Made by a program: the position numbers and the translations under genes
Shown here: positions 21,773-30,304 of the stretch, piece after piece
Layout of the letters: the number at the start of each line of letters is the position of its first letter
Numbering within the stretch: position 1 is the stretch's first letter
Notes under the pieces: generated by a model
What the model saw: only the letters and a program-made list of their open reading frames with translations
What the model was told of the DNA's origin: nothing
Databases searched by the model: none
Assembly: GCF_004565475.1 (NCBI RefSeq)
Contig: NZ_SRHX01000003.1
Location: forward strand, 248,001-312,000
Direction: 5' to 3'
Source of the DNA: Lonepinella koalarum
GTDB lineage: Bacteria; Pseudomonadota; Gammaproteobacteria; Enterobacterales; Pasteurellaceae
DNA: 64,000 nt

Positions 21773-22729
21773 ATGAAATCAATGCATCATCGAAAATTAA
21801 TATTACTATGTAGTTTAACCCTTTTAGCTATATGTGCTTACCTTGGCTATAATTTGCCTAGTCGTTGGGAATATGCATTACATCATCGAGCATTGAGTGT
21901 GTTGGCTATTATGGCAACAGGAGCAGCGATTGCAGTCGCGACGATGATTTTCCAAGTGGTGGTGAATAACCGTATTTTAACACCAAGTGTATTGGGATTG
22001 GATTCGCTTTATTTGTTAATTCAAACATTAATTATCTTTTTATTCGGTTCAACTACGTTGTTATCGGTTGATCCTATTCTGTTATTTTTAGGTTCAACAG
22101 CCATCATGGTGATATTTGCTTTATTGCTTTATCATTTTTTATTTAAACAAGAACAACAAAATTTATTCTTTTTATTGTTGGTGGGGATTGTCTGCGGGAC
22201 GTTTTTCCAAAGTTTAACCACTTTTATGGAAGTATTAATTGATCCCAACGAATTTCAAATTGCACAGGATATTGGTTTTGCCAGTTTTAACCGAATGAAT
22301 TTAGATATTTTATGGTTAGCCATGGTCATTTTATTGGTCACCATTGTCGTGAGTATGCGGTATTGGCGTTATTTTGATGTATTGGCATTAGGACGTGAAC
22401 AGGCAATTAATCTTGGTGTTTCATATCAAAAAATTATTCGACATTTACTGATTATTGTAGCTATTTTAACCTCAGTTTCTACCGCATTGGTGGGACCATT
22501 AACCTTTTTAGGGTTGTTAGTGATGAATGTCACTTTTGAATTTATGCCTACGTTTAAACATAAAATTCTAATTCCAACCGCTGTTTTAATGGCGATTATC
22601 ACCTTGGTTATCGGGCAAGTATTGGTGTCTCAAGTATTTACCTTTAATACCACATTGAGTATTATTATCAACTTTGTCGGTGGGGTGTATTTTATTTATT
22701 TACTGTTGCGAACACAGAAAAAATGGTAG
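21773..22729 (+). CDS. Iron-siderophore ABC transporter permease (FecCD family, CeuC-like)
   Basis: A 318-residue permease paralogous to the gene before it, with nine or ten hydrophobic helices. Family blocks are ATGAAIAVATMIFQVVVNNRILTPSVLGLDSLY (about 47-79) and LVGPLTFLGLLVMN (about 240-253). The ATG is three bases after the previous stop. It overlaps no other gene and the ATPase begins six bases after its stop. Function as the second half of the permease is inferred from context and family. Confidence 0.88.
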   Translation: MKSMHHRKLILLCSLTLLAICAYLGYNLPSRWEYALHHRALSVLAIMATGAAIAVATMIFQVVVNNRILTPSVLGLDSLYLLIQTLIIFLFGSTTLLSVDPILLFLGSTAIMVIFALLLYHFLFKQEQQNLFFLLLVGIVCGTFFQSLTTFMEVLIDPNEFQIAQDIGFASFNRMNLDILWLAMVILLVTIVVSMRYWRYFDVLALGREQAINLGVSYQKIIRHLLIIVAILTSVSTALVGPLTFLGLLVMNVTFEFMPTFKHKILIPTAVLMAIITLVIGQVLVSQVFTFNTTLSIIINFVGGVYFIYLLLRTQKKW

Positions 22730-22735
22730 CAAGTT

Positions 22736-23497
22736 ATGACAATTGAAATTCACAATATCAGTAAAAGCTATGGCAATAAAAAAGTAGTGGATAGTGTTTC
22801 GGTCAGCATTCCACAAGGAAAAATTACCTCATTTATTGGACCAAATGGTGCTGGCAAAAGTACCGTATTGGCGATCATGAGTCGTTTACTTTCGCCAGAA
22901 CAAGGGGAGGTACGATTAAATAATATACCATTAAGTCAGCAAAAAAGTTGTGAAATTGCCAAACAGCTTTCTATTTTAAAGCAATCAAATCATATTAATT
23001 TACGTTTAACCGTGGAAGAATTAGTCGCATTTGGGCGTTTCCCTTATAGTAAAGGAAATTTAACTAAAAACGACCGCACTTTTATTGATAATGCCATTGG
23101 TTATATGAACTTGGATGCGTTCCGTCATCAATATATTGATCAACTCAGTGGTGGACAACGTCAACGTGCTTATATTGCCATGACGTTGGCACAGGATACG
23201 GATTATATTTTGCTGGATGAACCGTTGAATAATCTGGATATGAAACATTCGGTACAAATTATGCAGGTGTTACGTAAATTAGCCAGTGAACTGCAGAAAA
23301 CCATTGTGATCGTTATTCATGATATTAATTTTGCATCCTGTTATTCTGATTATATTATTGCGATGAAAAATGGACGATTAGTGCAACAAGGTTCAGTTGA
23401 TGAGATAATGCAAACACCAGTACTAGAGCAAATTTATGATATGTCGATTAATATTGAGCATATTCAACAGCAGAAAATTGCGGTTTATTTTAGATAA
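22736..23497 (+). CDS. Iron-siderophore ABC transporter ATP-binding protein (CeuD-like)
   Basis: A 253-residue ABC ATPase driving siderophore import. Walker A is GPNGAGKST (about 34-42), the signature LSGGQRQRAYIAM is near 137-149, and Walker B ILLDEPLNNLDM is near 160-171, with the switch His in VIVIHDINFA. Length and motifs fit the FecE/FepC group. Third gene of the operon. It contains a DNA-uptake core in reverse orientation near 23075. Confidence 0.9.
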   Translation: MTIEIHNISKSYGNKKVVDSVSVSIPQGKITSFIGPNGAGKSTVLAIMSRLLSPEQGEVRLNNIPLSQQKSCEIAKQLSILKQSNHINLRLTVEELVAFGRFPYSKGNLTKNDRTFIDNAIGYMNLDAFRHQYIDQLSGGQRQRAYIAMTLAQDTDYILLDEPLNNLDMKHSVQIMQVLRKLASELQKTIVIVIHDINFASCYSDYIIAMKNGRLVQQGSVDEIMQTPVLEQIYDMSINIEHIQQQKIAVYFR

Positions 23498-23532
23498 AAT
23501 TTATATATTAACAGCACATAAAAGGAGACTTT

Positions 23533-24444
23533 ATGAAAAATATATTTAAAAAACTTGCGTTAGGCTTACTTGTTGCTACTAGCGTAGTAAATTTTGCCAA
23601 TGCCAAAGATATTGAGGTAGAAAATGCGGCAGGTAAGCAAATTGTGCCACAAAATCCACAAAAAGTAGTGGTACTAGATTTTGCTGCCCTTGATGTGATT
23701 CGTGAATTGGATGAAAAATCCACTATCGTTGGTACTGTAAAGGGTAAAATCCCTGCTTATTTAAATGAATTTCATGATGCTAAATATGCAGATATGGGAA
23801 CATCGCCAGATCCTGCTTTTGAGAAAATTAATGAATTAAATCCGGATTTAATTATTGCATCACCACGTCAGAAAAGACTTATTGAGCGTTTAAAAGGTAT
23901 TGCCCCAGTATTTATGCTAGAAAACGATTTTGCTCATTTTTACCCATCATTTCAAGCTAATATTTTAGCTATTGGTAAAATCTTTAATAAAGAAGAGCAA
24001 GCTAAACAAAAATTAGATGCATTAGACAAACGTATGTCTGCATTGGCAGAGAAAACTAAAGGTAAAACAGCATTAGTCGCCTTAGTGAATGAAAGTCGGA
24101 TTAGTGCTTTTGGTGATCAATCTCGTTATGCGATGGTGTATCAAAATTTTGGTTTTACCCCGATTGATAGAGCGCTATCAGCGTCAATTCATGGTAACAG
24201 TGTAGGCTTTGAATATGTTGTAGAGAAAAATCCAGATTACCTATTAATCATTGATCGTACTGCGGCAGTGACAGATAAAGTTAATAACGCTCAACAGGTC
24301 TTAAATAATGCAATTATTAATAAAACACAAGCGGCACAAAATAATCATATTGTGTATTTAAATGCTGCTAACTGGTATTTAGCTTTTGGTGGCTTAGCGT
24401 CTATGGATGCTATGGTGACTGAAATAGAAAATGCAGTTAAATAA
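23533..24444 (+). CDS. Periplasmic siderophore-binding protein (FatB/CeuE family)
   Basis: A 303-residue binding protein that passes ferric siderophore to the permeases. A signal peptide ends near residue 24 (FANA); there is no lipobox Cys, so it should be a soluble periplasmic protein, unlike the lipoprotein CeuE of Campylobacter. Similarity to CeuE as I recall it is strong: INELNPDLIIASPRQ, SRISAFGDQSRYAM and NAANWYLAFGG. The residues that in CeuE contact iron of tetradentate catecholates appear as His220 (in IHGNSVGFEY) and Tyr282, and the ligand-site arginines as Arg112, Arg198 and Arg242. This suggests use of catecholate fragments such as bis-catechols. Fourth gene of the operon, 35 bases after the ATPase. 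Confidence 0.88.
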   Translation: MKNIFKKLALGLLVATSVVNFANAKDIEVENAAGKQIVPQNPQKVVVLDFAALDVIRELDEKSTIVGTVKGKIPAYLNEFHDAKYADMGTSPDPAFEKINELNPDLIIASPRQKRLIERLKGIAPVFMLENDFAHFYPSFQANILAIGKIFNKEEQAKQKLDALDKRMSALAEKTKGKTALVALVNESRISAFGDQSRYAMVYQNFGFTPIDRALSASIHGNSVGFEYVVEKNPDYLLIIDRTAAVTDKVNNAQQVLNNAIINKTQAAQNNHIVYLNAANWYLAFGGLASMDAMVTEIENAVK

Positions 24445-24565
24445 TTGAAATTTATGAGAGAGCCTATGCAAAATCAATTTTATAAATTGTTTAGGCTAGA
24501 TTGTATAAAAATGAATCAGATTAGGGGTGCTTTGTTTATTAATTGACCTGCTTGGTGAAAAATAT

Positions 24566-24594
24566 TTGATTTTTGTATTTTTTCATTGGATAAT
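24566..24594 (+). promoter_or_regulatory. Likely sigma-70 promoter of ompA
   Basis: TTGATT (24566-24571) and GATAAT (24589-24594) are 17 bases apart, an optimal spacing. The start would be near 24601, which leaves a leader of about 209 bases before the ompA ATG. No better promoter closer to the gene was found. Confidence 0.5.
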
Positions 24595-24600
24595 AAGCAC

Positions 24601-24809
24601 ACTTTTGAAGTATTTCCTTAATCAACATTAAGGTAAATGAATGTATCAAAAGGATAGTAGGGCAGATTTGTTAACCCTAAAATAGGTATATTCGAAACCA
24701 TAATATTATGGTGGAGATAATAAACAGTACATCTTTTTGTACTCGGAATTCAGCTGAGTCCAGCTGATATTTTTTGAAATTAGATGACTAAAATAAGAGG
24801 ATCATCACA
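24601..24809 (+). promoter_or_regulatory. Long structured 5' leader of ompA
   Basis: Several dyads follow each other: CCTTAA/TTAAGG (24616-24633), a 16-base perfect palindrome ACCATAATATTATGGT (24697-24712), AGTACA/TGTACT (24726-24743), and TCAGCT/AGCTGA (24750-24767) followed by a run of six T at 24770-24775. The last looks like a short terminator just before the ribosome-binding site AAGAGG. Such a leader could stabilise the abundant mRNA, as in E. coli ompA, or attenuate it. The rest of the gap (24445-24565) has a weak dyad agccta/taggct behind the binding-protein gene and nothing else I recognise. Confidence 0.45.
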
Positions 24810-25892
24810 ATGAAAAAAACAGTTATCGCATTAGCTATCGCTGGTTTAGCAGCAGCATCAGTTGCTCAAGCTGCTCCACAACAAAATACTTTCTATGCCG
24901 GTGCTAAAGCAGGTTGGGCGTCATTCCATGACGGTTATACTCAATACGAAGACGAAACTCAAGCATTCGGTACTAAGACAAATTCTGTAACTTACGGTGT
25001 ATTTGGTGGTTACCAAATTCTTAACCAAGACAACTTAGGTTTAGCCGTTGAAATAGGTTACGATGATTTTGGTCGTGCAAAACTCCGTACTGATGGTGAA
25101 ACTACAGCAAAACATACTAACCATGGTGCACATTTTAGCTTAAAACCAAGTGTTGACTTAGGTGTTCTTACTCCAGCATTATCTGGTTTAGATTTCTATG
25201 GTAAAGTAGGTGCTGCATTAATTCGTTCAGACTACAAAACATATGGGCAAGGTCAAACATTTAATAATGCGACTCGTGCACACAGCTTAAGAACTTCATT
25301 ACTTTTAGGTGCGGGTGTTGAGTATGCAATTACACCTGAATTAGCAGCACGTATTGAATACACTTGGTTAAATAAAGTGGGTAAATTAGAAAATGTTGAC
25401 GGTTCTCGTTATGATTATACACCAGAAATTCACTCTGTAACGGCTGGTTTATCTTATCGTTTCGGTCAAGGTGCAGCTCCAGTAGTAGCGCCTGAAGTGG
25501 TTAACAAAACTTTCACTTTAAATAGTGATGTGACTTTCGCATTCGCTAAAGCTACATTAAAACCTGAAGCAGCGGCAACTTTAGACGGCATCTATGGTGA
25601 AATTGCTCAAGTAGCAAATCCAGCAGTACAAGTAAATGGTTACGCTGACCGTATTGGTAAAGATTCTTACAACTTACCACTTTCACAACGTCGTGCTGAA
25701 ACAGTAGCTAACTACTTAGTTTCTAAAGGTGTTGATGCTGGTTCCGTTACTGCAACTGGTTTCGGTTCAGCTAACCCTGTAACAGGCAACACTTGCGATG
25801 CAGTTAAAGGTCGTAAAGCATTAATCGCTTGTTTAGCACCAGATCGTCGTGTTGACGTTCAAGTTCAAGGTAACAAACAAGTTACTATGTAA
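24810..25892 (+). CDS. ompA: Outer membrane protein OmpA / P5
   Basis: A 360-residue major outer-membrane protein. Signal peptide 1-21 (AQA), an eight-stranded barrel at about 22-208 beginning APQQNTFYAGAKAGWASFHD, a short Pro/Ala linker (APVVAPEV), and the peptidoglycan-binding OmpA C-terminal domain (about 225-355). That domain includes NGYADRIGKDSYNLPLSQRRAE split by the usual helix-strand pattern, plus the two cysteines in NTCDAVKGRKALIACLAP that form a disulfide in homologues. The codon use is strongly biased, as expected for a highly expressed gene. It closely follows H. influenzae P5 in layout. Own promoter, long leader and terminator indicate a single-gene unit. Confidence 0.96.
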   Translation: MKKTVIALAIAGLAAASVAQAAPQQNTFYAGAKAGWASFHDGYTQYEDETQAFGTKTNSVTYGVFGGYQILNQDNLGLAVEIGYDDFGRAKLRTDGETTAKHTNHGAHFSLKPSVDLGVLTPALSGLDFYGKVGAALIRSDYKTYGQGQTFNNATRAHSLRTSLLLGAGVEYAITPELAARIEYTWLNKVGKLENVDGSRYDYTPEIHSVTAGLSYRFGQGAAPVVAPEVVNKTFTLNSDVTFAFAKATLKPEAAATLDGIYGEIAQVANPAVQVNGYADRIGKDSYNLPLSQRRAETVANYLVSKGVDAGSVTATGFGSANPVTGNTCDAVKGRKALIACLAPDRRVDVQVQGNKQVTM

Positions 25893-25933
25893 TTTAGATT
25901 TATCTAATTACGAGATATAATAAATAAAGACTA

Positions 25934-25963
25934 AAAGACCTAAACTAAGTTTAGGTCTTTTTT
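25934..25963 (+). terminator. Intrinsic terminator of ompA
   Basis: A 12-bp stem AAAGACCTAAAC / GTTTAGGTCTTT with a three-base loop, followed by further T (to 25963). Confidence 0.9.
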
Positions 25964-25992
25964 ATATATTTTTATATAAATAAGGAATAATT

Positions 25993-26574
25993 ATGAAAAA
26001 ATGGTTGCTAATTATCCTAATTGCGGTAATTGCAGGTTTCACTTTGATGTCAAGTTATAATGGCTTAGTGAAAGCAGAAGAAGAAATTGATTCAGTTTGG
26101 GCAAATGTTGAATCACAATACCAACGTCGTGCTGATATGATCCCAAATCTGGTAAATACCGTAAAAGGTCAAGCTAATTTTGAAAAAGAAACGTTAACTA
26201 GCGTCATTGAAGCCCGGGCTAGAGCCACACAAGTGAAAATTGATCCAAGTAATATGACAGAAGAAAATCTTGCGCAATTCCAACAAAATCAAGATTCTGT
26301 AGGTTCTGCATTATCTCGTTTACTTGTTTCGGTAGAAAAATATCCAGAACTAAAAGCTCATGAAGGGTTTATGAATTTGCAAGCTCAGTTAGAAGGTACT
26401 GAAAATCGCATTAACAAAGCTCGTAATGACTTTAATGCTGCTGCAAAAGTTTATAATCAAAAAGTACGCCAATTTCCAACTAAGTTTGCTGCAATGATTT
26501 TTGGTTTTAAAGATAAACCGTATTTCAAATCAACTGCGGGTGCGGAAAATGCACCAACGGTTAATTTTAATTAA
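25993..26574 (+). CDS. lemA: LemA family protein
   Basis: A 193-residue protein with one N-terminal membrane helix (about 4-22) and the LemA coiled helical domain: VKAEEEIDSVWANVESQYQRR, IPNLVNTVKGQANFEKET and the end segment YNQKVRQFPTKFAAMIFGF. Function is not well known; family members are membrane-anchored. It starts the lemA - TPM - TPM set, 100 bases after the ompA stop and past its terminator. The pairing of LemA with TPM-domain genes recurs in many bacteria. Confidence 0.92.
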   Translation: MKKWLLIILIAVIAGFTLMSSYNGLVKAEEEIDSVWANVESQYQRRADMIPNLVNTVKGQANFEKETLTSVIEARARATQVKIDPSNMTEENLAQFQQNQDSVGSALSRLLVSVEKYPELKAHEGFMNLQAQLEGTENRINKARNDFNAAAKVYNQKVRQFPTKFAAMIFGFKDKPYFKSTAGAENAPTVNFN

Positions 26575-26640
26575 TATTAAAGTAAGGGCGAGCCAATGTG
26601 TTCGCCTGATATGATTTCATTTTATAACAGATTAATCATT

Positions 26641-27081
26641 ATGCCCCTATTTTCCCGAATTCCATTTGATAAGAAACAAATTGAAAATGCAATCGCTGAG
26701 TTAGAAAAACAGACATCGGCAGAATTACGAGTATATATTGAACGTCATTTGCCTAAAAATACCGAAAATTTAGACCGCGCTTTAACCATATTTAATCAAC
26801 TGGAAATGCACAAAACGGTAGCACGTAATGCCGTACTTATTTATATTGCACATAAAGATCAACAATGTTTTATCCTCGGCGATCAAGGGATTCACCAATT
26901 TGTTGGTGATGAATTTTGGCACAAACAATGTCAGTCTATGATTAGTTATTTTAAAGAAAAGCAATATACAATTGGCATTGTATCGGTAATTGAGCAAATA
27001 GGTGAAGAATTATCTATCCATTTTCCAATTCAACCGGATGATGCGAATGAGTTACCAAATGAGGTGATAATTAATGACTAG
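26641..27081 (+). CDS. TPM-domain protein (soluble)
   Basis: About 146 residues with the TPM fold seen in YgcG/Psb32-like proteins: FDKKQIENAIAELEKQTSAELRVYIERHLP at the start, NAVLIYIAHKDQQCFILGDQGIHQFVG in the middle. There is no signal peptide or transmembrane helix. The start is uncertain: ATG 26641 gives a natural MPLFSRIPF head, while ATG 26596, 15 codons earlier, has a better purine-rich stretch (AAGGGCGAG) in front. It overlaps the next gene by eight bases. Role unknown; probably acts with the membrane TPM protein and LemA. Confidence 0.8.
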   Translation: MPLFSRIPFDKKQIENAIAELEKQTSAELRVYIERHLPKNTENLDRALTIFNQLEMHKTVARNAVLIYIAHKDQQCFILGDQGIHQFVGDEFWHKQCQSMISYFKEKQYTIGIVSVIEQIGEELSIHFPIQPDDANELPNEVIIND

Positions 27082-27841
27082 CTTATTAAAAAATATGGTA
27101 TTTTTTATCATTTTTTTCACCAGTTTTTTAGTCAAAGCAACGGATTTGCCAGATGCACCGAATCCATTTCGCTATGTGAATGATTACACCAATACCTTGT
27201 CGGAACAGGAAAAGCAGTATTTTGAAAATAAACTTTACCAATATGGTAAAGAAACGAGCTCTCAAATTGCTTTGGTCATTATTCCTACCACCGGTGATGA
27301 AGAAATTGCACAATACACGGCACAATTAGGCGATAAATGGGGAATAGGTCGCAAACAATTAAATAACGGTGTTTTGTTGTTAGTGGCTAAAGATGATCGA
27401 AAAATTTTTATTGCCACAGGACAAGGCTTGCAAGGTGTTTTACCAGATGCTTTTTTATCCCAAGTGATTCGCCAAGGGATTTTACCTTATTTTAGACAAG
27501 GTCAGTATGCACAAGGACTCAATAACGGTTTAGAGCATATTATTGCTGCCAGTAAAGGTGAATATGCAGCTCAAGTAGAGGAAGAAGATCTAATGGATCA
27601 AATCGCACCTTTTATCATGGTAGTAATATTTGTCCTATTTGTGTTATTTGGCGAAATAAGTTGGCGCAGAAAACCATATATTAGTCCAACCACCAATCAT
27701 AATTTACAAAATGCAGCGATTATTGCAGCATCTGTTTTAAATAGTCGTCGCCGTGGTGGTCGTGGTGGCGGGGGTTTTGGTTCAGGAGGTGGCTTTGGAG
27801 GTGGCGGTTTTGATGGCGGTGGAGCTGGGGGAAGTTGGTAA
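27074..27841 (+). CDS. TPM-domain membrane protein with glycine-rich tail (YgcG-like)
   Basis: A 255-residue protein with a signal peptide (about 1-22), an extracytoplasmic TPM domain (about 35-165: YVNDYTNTLSEQEKQYFENK, ALVIIPTTGDEEIAQY, KDDRKIFIATGQGLQGVLPD), one helix at about 176-192 and a basic then glycine-rich tail (RRRGGRGGGGFGSGGG, ending GGSW). The glycine tail is typical of the family. TPM domains have been linked to phosphatase activity in a plant thylakoid member and to photosystem II repair; the bacterial role is unclear. Overlaps the previous gene by eight bases. Confidence 0.87.
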   Translation: MTSLLKNMVFFIIFFTSFLVKATDLPDAPNPFRYVNDYTNTLSEQEKQYFENKLYQYGKETSSQIALVIIPTTGDEEIAQYTAQLGDKWGIGRKQLNNGVLLLVAKDDRKIFIATGQGLQGVLPDAFLSQVIRQGILPYFRQGQYAQGLNNGLEHIIAASKGEYAAQVEEEDLMDQIAPFIMVVIFVLFVLFGEISWRRKPYISPTTNHNLQNAAIIAASVLNSRRRGGRGGGGFGSGGGFGGGGFDGGGAGGSW

Positions 27842-27946
27842 TCTTTGTATAGTTGATAAAATTAATCAGCTTTTACACAAAGTTAAAAACTTATGCTAAA
27901 ATACCCAATATTTTTTCAATACGGAATTTATTATTAAGGAAACCTT

Positions 27947-28273
27947 ATGGAAACGTTAGACAAAATCAAAAAGCAAATTGCAGAAAACCCAATTTTAATT
28001 TACATGAAAGGCTCTCCCAAATTACCATCTTGTGGCTTTTCAGCTCGAGCAGTAGAAGCATTAATTAATTGCCAAGTGCCTTTTGGTTATGTAGATATTT
28101 TACAGCATGCGGATGTGCGAGCAGAGTTACCAAAATATGCGAATTGGCCAACTTTCCCTCAGCTATGGGTTGAGGGTGAATTGATTGGTGGTTGCGATAT
28201 CGTGTTGGAAATGTATCAAACGGGCGAGTTACAAACTTTGTTAAAAGATGTAGCTGAACGCCACCCTGAATAA
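27947..28273 (+). CDS. grxD: Monothiol glutaredoxin GrxD (Grx4)
   Basis: A 108-residue CGFS-type glutaredoxin that binds and passes on [2Fe-2S] clusters with glutathione and BolA-type partners. The active site is CGFS (29-32) in PKLPSCGFSARAVEAL; downstream conserved blocks are TFPQLWVEGELIGGCDIVLEMY. Length is normal (E. coli 115). An AAGGAAACC ribosome-binding site precedes the ATG and a strong terminator follows at 28352. Confidence 0.96.
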   Translation: METLDKIKKQIAENPILIYMKGSPKLPSCGFSARAVEALINCQVPFGYVDILQHADVRAELPKYANWPTFPQLWVEGELIGGCDIVLEMYQTGELQTLLKDVAERHPE

Positions 28274-28541
28274 GAGTTAATGAGCCTGTAGAAAATTTGA
28301 ATTTCTGTTAGATTTATTATAAAGTTATATATTGTGGCATAGTAAACAAAATAGCTGATTGTAATTATTAACTATAATTACAATCAGCTATTTTTTTAAT
28401 GTCCTTTACACCTCAATTCAAGAACGTACTACTAAAAAAGTAGTTATTAACGTATCAAAACGGATAACAAAGAATGGCAATGAATGAAAGTAAAAATTGA
28501 TATTTTAATAAAATCAATTAGTTAGTTTGTCAAAACGAAAT
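28274..28541. other. grxD - tRNA-Val intergenic region
   Basis: This gap of about 300 bases up to the tRNA holds the grxD terminator and the tRNA terminator (listed separately). Between them is AT-rich sequence with a small dyad actact/agtagt near 28428-28444. No gene or known RNA was recognised. Confidence 0.5.
28352..28397 (+). terminator. Intrinsic terminator behind grxD
   Basis: A long stem starting tagctgattgtaatta pairs with taattacaatcagcta and is followed by seven T (28391-28397). Confidence 0.88.
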
Positions 28542-28571
28542 AAAAAAACGCTGTGCGAAAGACAGCGTTTT
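28542..28571 (-). terminator. Intrinsic terminator of tRNA-Val
   Basis: On the minus strand AAAACGCTGT pairs with ACAGCGTTTT, followed by more T (28548-28542). It is seven bases downstream of the tRNA 3' end. Confidence 0.85.
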
Positions 28572-28577
28572 ATAAAA

Positions 28578-28654
28578 TGGTGCGACTAGCTGGACTCGAA
28601 CCAGTGACCCCCACCATGTCAAGGTGGTGCTCTAACCAACTGAGCTATAGTCGC
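28578..28654 (-). tRNA. tRNA-Val, anticodon GAC
   Basis: The 77-base sequence folds as a full cloverleaf. The acceptor stem is GCGACTA/TAGTCGC with an encoded ACCA end. The D arm contains AGCTCAGTTGGTTAGAGC. The anticodon stem-loop is CCACC-TTGACAT-GGTGG with anticodon GAC, and the T arm contains GGTTCGAGTCC. It reads Val codons GUC and GUU. It closely follows the E. coli tRNA-Val(GAC). No attachment-site duplication was seen nearby. Confidence 0.96.
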
Positions 28655-28748
28655 ATTTTATGAAACAAAGTGATGTTTTAAAGTGCGGTTATCATATAGA
28701 AAGTTTTGTGGAAAAACAAGCGATTTTCTCACCGCACTTTTTAATTGG

Positions 28749-30179
28749 TTAATCTTTCAACGCTTGGATTTTTTGGATCACGTTGCTGGTGGAGCAGCCG
28801 TTTTCAAAGTTTAGCACTTGCACATCGCCGCCGTTCGCCCAGACTTCTTTTGCCCCTGCGATGTCTTCAGGTTTATAATCGCCGCCTTTGACTAATAAAT
28901 CGGGCAAAATTTCAGCGATTAAACGTTGTGGCGTTTCTTCATCAAAGGCGACTAACCAATCCACAGATGATAATCCGGCAAGTACCGCCATACGACTGTT
29001 AAGATCGTTAATTGGGCGTGTTTCACCTTTTAGGCGTTTGACTGAATTATCGGTGTTAACCGCCACGATTAAACGATCACCGAGTTTTCTGGCGTTTTCT
29101 AAATAAGAAACGTGTCCGGGGTGTAGGATATCAAAGCAACCATTAGTCATGACGATTTTTTCGCCCCGATCTTTGGCTAATTGCACCGCAGTTTTGAGTT
29201 CGCTTTCGCTCATAATGCCAAAGCCTGCAGATGTGCGTCCGTGAATGGCATTTTCTAATTCTACTGTAGAAACTGTAGATGTTCCGAGTTTTCCAACCAC
29301 AATACCAGCGGAAATATTGGCTAAATAACAAGATTCTTCAAAAGAACGTCCATCTGCTAGTGCAGTAGCAAGAACACTGATTACGGTGTCACCAGCACCC
29401 GTAACATCAAACACTTCTTTAGCTACTGTTGGTAGATGATACGCCGGTTGAGCAGGACGTAATAATGTCATACCTTTTTCAGAGCGAGTGACTAAAAGTG
29501 CGGTTAAATTAATATCGGAAATCAGTTTTAACCCTTTTTCTATAATCTCTTCTTCGCTATCACATTTACCCACAACTGCTTCAAATTCCGACATATTGGG
29601 GGTTAATAAAGTGGCGCCACGATAGCGTTCAAAATCGGTACCTTTGGGATCGATTAATACAGGAACATTGCATTGGCGTGCGATTTGAATCATTTTTTGT
29701 ACCTGAGCTAGGGTACCTTTACCATAGTCTGAAAGAATCAAAGCACCGACATTTTTCACCGTACTTGCTAATTTTGCTAATAAGTCGTCTGTTGGAGCTT
29801 GATGAAAGTCTTCTTCAAAATCAAGGCGTAATAGTTGTTGATGACGGGAAAGAATGCGTAATTTGGTAATGGTTGGATGGGTATCTAATTTAACAAAATT
29901 ACAATTGATTTTTTGTTGTTCTAATAAATGGGTTAAAGCAGAGCCTGTTTCATCATTGCCAATCAAGCCCAATAATTCAACGGGGACATTCAGAGAGGCA
30001 ATATTCATGGCGACGTTAGCTGCACCGCCAGCTCGTTCTTCATTTTCTTGTACACGAACAACCGGAACAGGTGCTTCAGGTGATATACGATTAGTGGCTC
30101 CAAACCAATAACGGTCTAGCATGACGTCACCCAGCACTAATACTTTAGCATTTGGGAATTGTGCAGAAAATTGATTCAT
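28749..30179 (-). CDS. hldE: Bifunctional heptose kinase / adenylyltransferase HldE
   Basis: Makes ADP-heptose precursors for the lipopolysaccharide core: the N-terminal PfkB-type kinase phosphorylates heptose 7-phosphate at C1, and the C-terminal domain adds AMP. The 476 residues show both parts: kinase motifs [16 protein letters not shown] (about 48-63) and [14 protein letters not shown] (about 262-275), then the nucleotidyltransferase segment [19 protein letters not shown] (about 344-362). It is divergent from lpxL, another lipid A/LPS gene, as in Haemophilus. A pair of inverted uptake cores 50 bases apart sits behind its 3' end (28680-28741). Confidence 0.97.
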   Translation of the reverse strand: MNQFSAQFPNAKVLVLGDVMLDRYWFGATNRISPEAPVPVVRVQENEERAGGAANVAMNIASLNVPVELLGLIGNDETGSALTHLLEQQKINCNFVKLDTHPTITKLRILSRHQQLLRLDFEEDFHQAPTDDLLAKLASTVKNVGALILSDYGKGTLAQVQKMIQIARQCNVPVLIDPKGTDFERYRGATLLTPNMSEFEAVVGKCDSEEEIIEKGLKLISDINLTALLVTRSEKGMTLLRPAQPAYHLPTVAKEVFDVTGAGDTVISVLATALADGRSFEESCYLANISAGIVVGKLGTSTVSTVELENAIHGRTSAGFGIMSESELKTAVQLAKDRGEKIVMTNGCFDILHPGHVSYLENARKLGDRLIVAVNTDNSVKRLKGETRPINDLNSRMAVLAGLSSVDWLVAFDEETPQRLIAEILPDLLVKGGDYKPEDIAGAKEVWANGGDVQVLNFENGCSTSNVIQKIQALKD

Positions 30180-30304
30180 AAAAGATGTCCTAATATTATA
30201 GAATAAAATATTTTGCTGATTTTACCACAGCACAAAAGACTTTGGCTTAAAATTTCGATGAAATTCAGTTAAACTATAGGAAGTTTATTTATTCGGATTA
30301 CATT

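Noticed and set aside
28578-28654. tRNA-Val as an integration site for a mobile element.
   Set aside because: No duplicated tRNA end, integrase or foreign-looking genes flank it.
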